A stretch of 15,575 nt of DNA, from positions 1 to 15,575 of the forward strand of contig CAKUIK010000049.1 in assembly GCA_934661005.1 (NCBI GenBank), read 5' to 3'. The DNA comes from an uncultured Slackia sp. GTDB taxonomy: Bacteria > Actinomycetota > Coriobacteriia > Coriobacteriales > Eggerthellaceae. Position numbers and translations under genes: made by a program. Below the pieces are notes generated by a model, which made no database searches, had not been told where the DNA came from, and worked only from the letters and a program-made list of their open reading frames with translations. The first letter of the stretch is position 1, and each line of letters starts with the position of its first letter. Positions 12,537 through 15,575 of the stretch are shown here, piece by piece.

Positions 12537-14132
12537 ATGGCCGAGATCGCGCCCTGCACCGCCGAGTTCGAGGAATATTTACGCGACGAATCGCGCAGCG
12601 TGGGGTTCGCGGATAGTATCGTGTTTCCCGAATCGGAATCCGATGTGCGTGACGCGTTGCGCGAGCTGCATGCCGAAGGCGCGCCCGTCACCGTGCAGGG
12701 TGCGCGTTCCGGCTTGGCAGCCGGCGCGGTTCCCCATGGCGGCTGCGTGCTGAACACGTCGCGCATGAACCGCGTGCTCGGGCTGCGCCGCGGCTCCGAC
12801 GGCCGCTTCTTCGTGCGTGTGCAGCCGGGCCTTTCGCTCATGGAGCTGCGCGATATGCTGCAGAAGGCGAGTTTCGACACGGCTGGCTGGAGCGATGAAA
12901 GCCTCGCTGCGTTGTCGCAGTTCAAGGCCGCGCCCGCGCAGTTTTTTGCGCCCGATCCGACTGAGGCGTCGGCGGCGCTCGGCGGCATCGTGGCATGCAA
13001 CGCGTCGGGCTCGCGCAGCTATGCCTATGGGGCGGCGCGCCCGCACGTTGAGGCGATGCGCGTGGCGCTTGCCGATGGCGATGTTCTTGCCTTGCGCCGC
13101 GGCGAGGCGTTCGCGTCGGGCCGCGAGCTTCGCCTTGTGACCGAGAGCGGTCGCGAGCTGGTGTTGAACCTTCCCACGTACGATATGCCGAAGGCGAAAA
13201 ATGCGTCGGGCTATTTTGCGTCCGACGACATGGACGCGATCGACCTCTTCATTGGCGCATGCGGCACGCTTGGCATGATTTGCGAGCTTGAGCTGGCGCT
13301 TTTGCCTGTGCCCGTCGAGGTGTGGGGTGCGAGTTGCTTTTTCCCGGGCGAAGCCGAGGCAATCGATTTCACGATCGCCGTGCGCGACGCGCTTGAACAT
13401 GCGACAGCTATCGAGTATTTCGACGGCTCTGCGCTCGACGTTCTGCGCGCGCAAAAGGCGAACAACCCGGCGTTCGCCGAGCTCCCCGAACTCGCCGACG
13501 ATGCGCAGGCATGCGTGTTCGTCGAGCTGAGCTGCGACGATGAGGAAACCGCCGAAGCCGAGCTCATGGTGCTGTGCGAGCAGCTGGAAGCGTGCGGCGG
13601 CGATGCCGAAGGCGCATGGGTCGCGACGACCGAGGCCGAACGCGCCGGCCAGCGTTTCTTCCGCCACGCGGTTCCCGAAAGCGTGAACATGCTTATCGAC
13701 CAGCGACGCCGTACTGACTCTTCCATTACGAAGCTCGGTAGTGACATGTCGGTGCCCGACGACCACCTGCGTGATGTGTTCGCGATGTATCGCCGCACGC
13801 TCGCCGAGGGCGGTTTCGAGAGCGCCACGTGGGGCCATATTGGAAGCAACCACGTGCATGTGAACATTTTGCCGCGCTCCGCCGAGGAGTACGCGCGCGG
13901 TACCGAGCTGTTCGCGCAGTGGGCGGCCGAGGTGTCGGCCATGGGCGGCGCGGTGTCGGCCGAGCATGGCGTCGGCAAGCTCAAGGCGCATTTCCTGGAA
14001 GAAATGTATGGTGCCGCCCACATTACAGAAAGCGCACGCATGAAGGCGCAAATCGACCCGAAAGGCCAGCTCGGACGTGGGAACCTTTTCAGCGAAGACG
14101 TGCTTGACGCCGCACTGGCCGAACTGGCCTAG
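12537..14132 (+). CDS. FAD-binding oxidoreductase, GlcD/D-lactate dehydrogenase type
   Basis: A 531-residue flavoprotein predicted to oxidise a D-2-hydroxyacid (lactate, glycolate or similar) to the 2-keto acid and pass electrons to a quinone or electron-transfer flavoprotein. The ATG at 12537 follows AAAGGGG at a good distance; an in-frame ATG at 12486 overlaps the presumed -10 box. The N-terminal FAD-binding half (PCMH type) shows VFPESESDVRDAL, GARSGLAAGAVP and LGGIVACNASGSRS (148-161). The C-terminal oxidase domain shows GHIGSNHVHVNILP (433-446), with the metal- and substrate-site histidines, then SAEHGVGKLK (474-483) and the closing IDPKGQLGRGNLF. There is no fused iron-sulfur domain, membrane segment or signal peptide. 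No etfAB or lactate permease is adjacent. It converges with a NAD-dependent D-2-hydroxyacid dehydrogenase. The exact substrate is not determinable. Confidence 0.9.
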   Translation: MAEIAPCTAEFEEYLRDESRSVGFADSIVFPESESDVRDALRELHAEGAPVTVQGARSGLAAGAVPHGGCVLNTSRMNRVLGLRRGSDGRFFVRVQPGLSLMELRDMLQKASFDTAGWSDESLAALSQFKAAPAQFFAPDPTEASAALGGIVACNASGSRSYAYGAARPHVEAMRVALADGDVLALRRGEAFASGRELRLVTESGRELVLNLPTYDMPKAKNASGYFASDDMDAIDLFIGACGTLGMICELELALLPVPVEVWGASCFFPGEAEAIDFTIAVRDALEHATAIEYFDGSALDVLRAQKANNPAFAELPELADDAQACVFVELSCDDEETAEAELMVLCEQLEACGGDAEGAWVATTEAERAGQRFFRHAVPESVNMLIDQRRRTDSSITKLGSDMSVPDDHLRDVFAMYRRTLAEGGFESATWGHIGSNHVHVNILPRSAEEYARGTELFAQWAAEVSAMGGAVSAEHGVGKLKAHFLEEMYGAAHITESARMKAQIDPKGQLGRGNLFSEDVLDAALAELA

Positions 14133-14160
14133 GCGCACGAGCGAACGAGGTGCGGGGCCG

Positions 14161-14184
14161 AAAAAACGGGCAGGCGTGTCTGCC
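14161..14184 (-). terminator. Probable intrinsic terminator of the D-2-hydroxyacid dehydrogenase gene
   Basis: Read on the minus strand, GGCAG and CTGCC form a 5-bp stem with a 6-nt loop, followed by CG and six T. It lies 42 bp after the minus-strand stop. The stem is short, so efficiency is uncertain. No equivalent is visible for the convergent plus-strand gene. Confidence 0.5.
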
Positions 14185-14225
14185 AGCTTGGTTTTGCCTC
14201 AGCTCTCGTTTCGTCTGACCTCCCC

Positions 14226-15194
14226 CTAGAAACGCAGCGCCTCGGGGTTCAGGCAATCCATCGGACGCACGCCACTCACGACGTCGATTGCGGCTTGCAT
14301 CGCGCGGCGGCGAAGCTCCTCGCCCGATTCCTCCGACCAATAGGCCGCATGTGGCGTGAGCACGGTGTGCGGCGCCGACAACAGCGGGTGGTCGCGCTCG
14401 ACCGGCTCGTTTTCGAATACATCGATGCCTGCGCCCCACAGCTTGCCCGCTTTGAGCGCTTCGGCGAGCGCCACCGTGTCGACAACGGCTCCGCGGGCGG
14501 TGTTTACCACGATGGCGTCGGGCTTCATCAGGGAAATCGCGTGCGCATCGAACATATGGCGCGTGTCGGGCGTAAGCGCGGTGTGGAAGCTCACCACGTC
14601 GGCGCGGCGCAACAATTCCTCGTATTTTACGATGTCGTAGCCTTCGGGCGTGCAGCGCCCTGGCGTAAGCGAGCGCGACGTGCAAATCACGCGGAAGCCG
14701 AGCCCTGCTGCCTTGCGAGCGGTCGCGCGTCCAATTTCGCCCATGCCAACCACGCCGAACGTGCGGCCGTGCACCTGGCCAAGGGGGCGGTGGCGCGCGT
14801 AATCCCAAATGCCCGCGCGCATGTCGGCGTCGGTTTCGTTCATGCGGCGCAGCACGCACAGCGCAAGGGCTATGGCGTGGTCGGAAACCACTTCGGTGCC
14901 ATAGCCTGGCACCACGCACACGGCGGTTTTGTTCGCTGTTGCCGCCGGCACGTCAATCGTGTCGTATCCAATGCCCGTGCGGCTTACGACCTGCAGGTTT
15001 GGCAGCGCCGCGAACACCTCGGGCGTGAATATGCCGTACGAGGTCACCACGGCATCGGCGTCGGAGGCGTTGCAAATGATGTCCTGAGGCTTGGGTCCTT
15101 GAAACGCGGCGATTTCGATGCCCGCGGCGCGCGCCATGGCGAATTCGAAGTCACTGTTTTCGAAATCGGAGTCGGTGATGACGATTTTCGGCAT
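14226..15194 (-). CDS. NAD-dependent D-2-hydroxyacid dehydrogenase
   Basis: A 322-residue cytoplasmic dehydrogenase of the D-isomer-specific 2-hydroxyacid family, reducing a 2-keto acid with NAD(P)H or the reverse. The NAD-binding loop is VVGMGEIG (148-155). The catalytic residues are R234 in NTARGAVVD, E263 in DVFENEP and H282 in TPHAAYWSEES; the AAYWSEES context is typical of the C-terminal-binding-protein-like branch rather than of SerA. There is no ACT domain, so it is not a long phosphoglycerate dehydrogenase. The ATG at 15194 has GAAAGG 8 nt upstream, and TACAAT (15231-15236, minus strand) is a possible -10 box. It converges on the FAD-linked dehydrogenase with 93 bp between the stops. 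The substrate could be glyoxylate, hydroxypyruvate or a branched or aromatic keto acid. Confidence 0.92.
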   Translation of the reverse strand: MPKIVITDSDFENSDFEFAMARAAGIEIAAFQGPKPQDIICNASDADAVVTSYGIFTPEVFAALPNLQVVSRTGIGYDTIDVPAATANKTAVCVVPGYGTEVVSDHAIALALCVLRRMNETDADMRAGIWDYARHRPLGQVHGRTFGVVGMGEIGRATARKAAGLGFRVICTSRSLTPGRCTPEGYDIVKYEELLRRADVVSFHTALTPDTRHMFDAHAISLMKPDAIVVNTARGAVVDTVALAEALKAGKLWGAGIDVFENEPVERDHPLLSAPHTVLTPHAAYWSEESGEELRRRAMQAAIDVVSGVRPMDCLNPEALRF

Positions 15195-15330
15195 GGCGGC
15201 AACCTTTCGAACGGGGAAGTTTCTCGACCGATTGTACAGCGCGTTTCACGCCACGCCGAGAAACGCGTCGCAATCGGACCTGGGCGGCAGCTTTTCGCGC
15301 GTGTGCATCTGTCGTTTTCGCAAAAATAGT

Positions 15331-15456
15331 CACGAAGTGCGTAGCCTATTGTGCGGGCGACGCGCAGCCGTCCTGGTGGCTTCGTAAAACCCCAGGTCAC
15401 ATGTTCTCGAAAAATCGGTCTCCTTGATGGTTCCCGGAGAGGGTACGCACTTCGTG
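15331..15456. repeat. 13-bp perfect inverted repeat around a 100-bp centre
   Basis: CACGAAGTGCGTA (15331-15343) and TACGCACTTCGTG (15444-15456) are exact inverse copies. Similarity continues outside the arms, where GCAAAAA faces TTTTTGTGC, so each arm is probably one copy of an element of about 25 bp. The 100-bp centre contains the 16-bp dispersed word. Confidence 0.65.
15386..15401 (-). repeat. 16-bp dispersed word, right copy
   Basis: AAAACCCCAGGTCACA is the exact inverse of 341-356. Outside the 16 bp the flanks differ. Confidence 0.6.
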
Positions 15457-15486
15457 GCTTTTTGTGCATGGCATATGGTGAATAGC

Positions 15487-15522
15487 GCGTGCTCCGTCCA
15501 TCAAAAGACGGACGGAGCACGC
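15487..15522. repeat. Perfect 13-bp hairpin
   Basis: GCGTGCTCCGTCC and GGACGGAGCACGC pair perfectly around a 10-nt loop (ATCAAAAGAC). Neither strand has a T tract after the stem, so it is not a standard terminator. It could be the structured end of a transcript from the right-hand neighbour, a protein-binding site or a dispersed repeat. Confidence 0.65.
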
Positions 15523-15575
15523 CAGGAATGACCCATGGGGGCGGTGTGCGACGAAAAGGCGTGCGAGGATGCTGC

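Larger units (their letters stand above)
15195..15575. other. Right-end gap with inverted repeats
   Basis: 380 bp without a supported gene. It holds a possible minus-strand -10 box (15231-15236), a 13-bp inverted repeat with 100-bp spacing (15331-15456), the right copy of the 16-bp dispersed word (15386-15401) and a perfect 13-bp hairpin (15487-15522). Nothing is recognised in the last 50 bases. Confidence 0.5.

Noticed and set aside
12579..14138. 519-residue open frame antisense to the FAD-linked dehydrogenase
   Set aside because: It mirrors a gene with clear family motifs, has no ribosome binding site and is rich in Arg, His and Ala, as expected for the antisense of GC-rich coding DNA.
341..15401. 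A 15-kb transposon bounded by the 16-bp inverted word
   Set aside because: There is no transposase or integrase, the interior includes housekeeping-type genes, a third variant copy lies inside, and no target duplication is visible.
1..15575. tRNA, rRNA or known riboswitch genes
   Set aside because: I looked for T-arm-like GGTTCGAAT words, cloverleaf pairings and familiar riboswitch cores in the gaps and found none.

Overview
The window looks like a chromosomal segment of a high-GC anaerobic actinomycete of the class Coriobacteriia, most likely family Eggerthellaceae (a Slackia-like genome is my best guess). This rests on GC-rich codon use, on a 122-residue CxC-x2-C protein and a DUF559-like protein that I recall from Coriobacteriia, and on several starts that appear leaderless. 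It is an inference, since the window has no rRNA, tRNA or other marker gene.

I support ten protein genes plus one doubtful 34-residue reading frame. From left to right: a sodium:solute symporter (minus strand, 583-2157); an archaeal-type ATPase with a C-terminal DUF234 nuclease-like domain (2873-4291) behind a promoter overlapped by a 37-bp palindrome; a FAD-dependent oxidoreductase of the NadB/FrdA superfamily (4409-6466) with two low-complexity insertions; a DUF559/Vsr-like predicted nuclease (7118-8335); a small cysteine-motif protein (8984-9352); an AlkA-type DNA glycosylase starting at TTG (9657-10367); an esterase-type alpha/beta hydrolase (10737-11513); a short peptide deformylase (11758-12168); a GlcD/Dld-type FAD-linked dehydrogenase (12537-14132); and, convergent with it, a NAD-dependent D-2-hydroxyacid dehydrogenase (14226-15194).

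The genes are mostly single transcription units separated by 90-780 bp. I see no operon longer than one gene. The only obvious metabolic pairing is the convergent pair at the right, both predicted to interconvert 2-hydroxy and 2-keto acids with different electron carriers. By my own sum the supported genes cover about 71% of the window, which is low for a bacterium.

The non-coding remainder is the most unusual part. Nearly every gap holds its own short or degenerate repeat: a TGGCAGGAAA element (245-495), a 44-bp tandem repeat (6909-7083), a pair spaced 50 bp (8551-8628), an 8-bp tandem repeat kept in register for 168 bp (8715-8882), GGGCTTC repeats (9416-9520), a pair spaced 93 bp (10547-10679), a 12-bp inverted repeat (11596-11643), and two long inverted repeats at the right end. 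One 16-bp word occurs in inverted orientation near both ends of the window. No complete mobile element, CRISPR array, rRNA or tRNA gene was seen.
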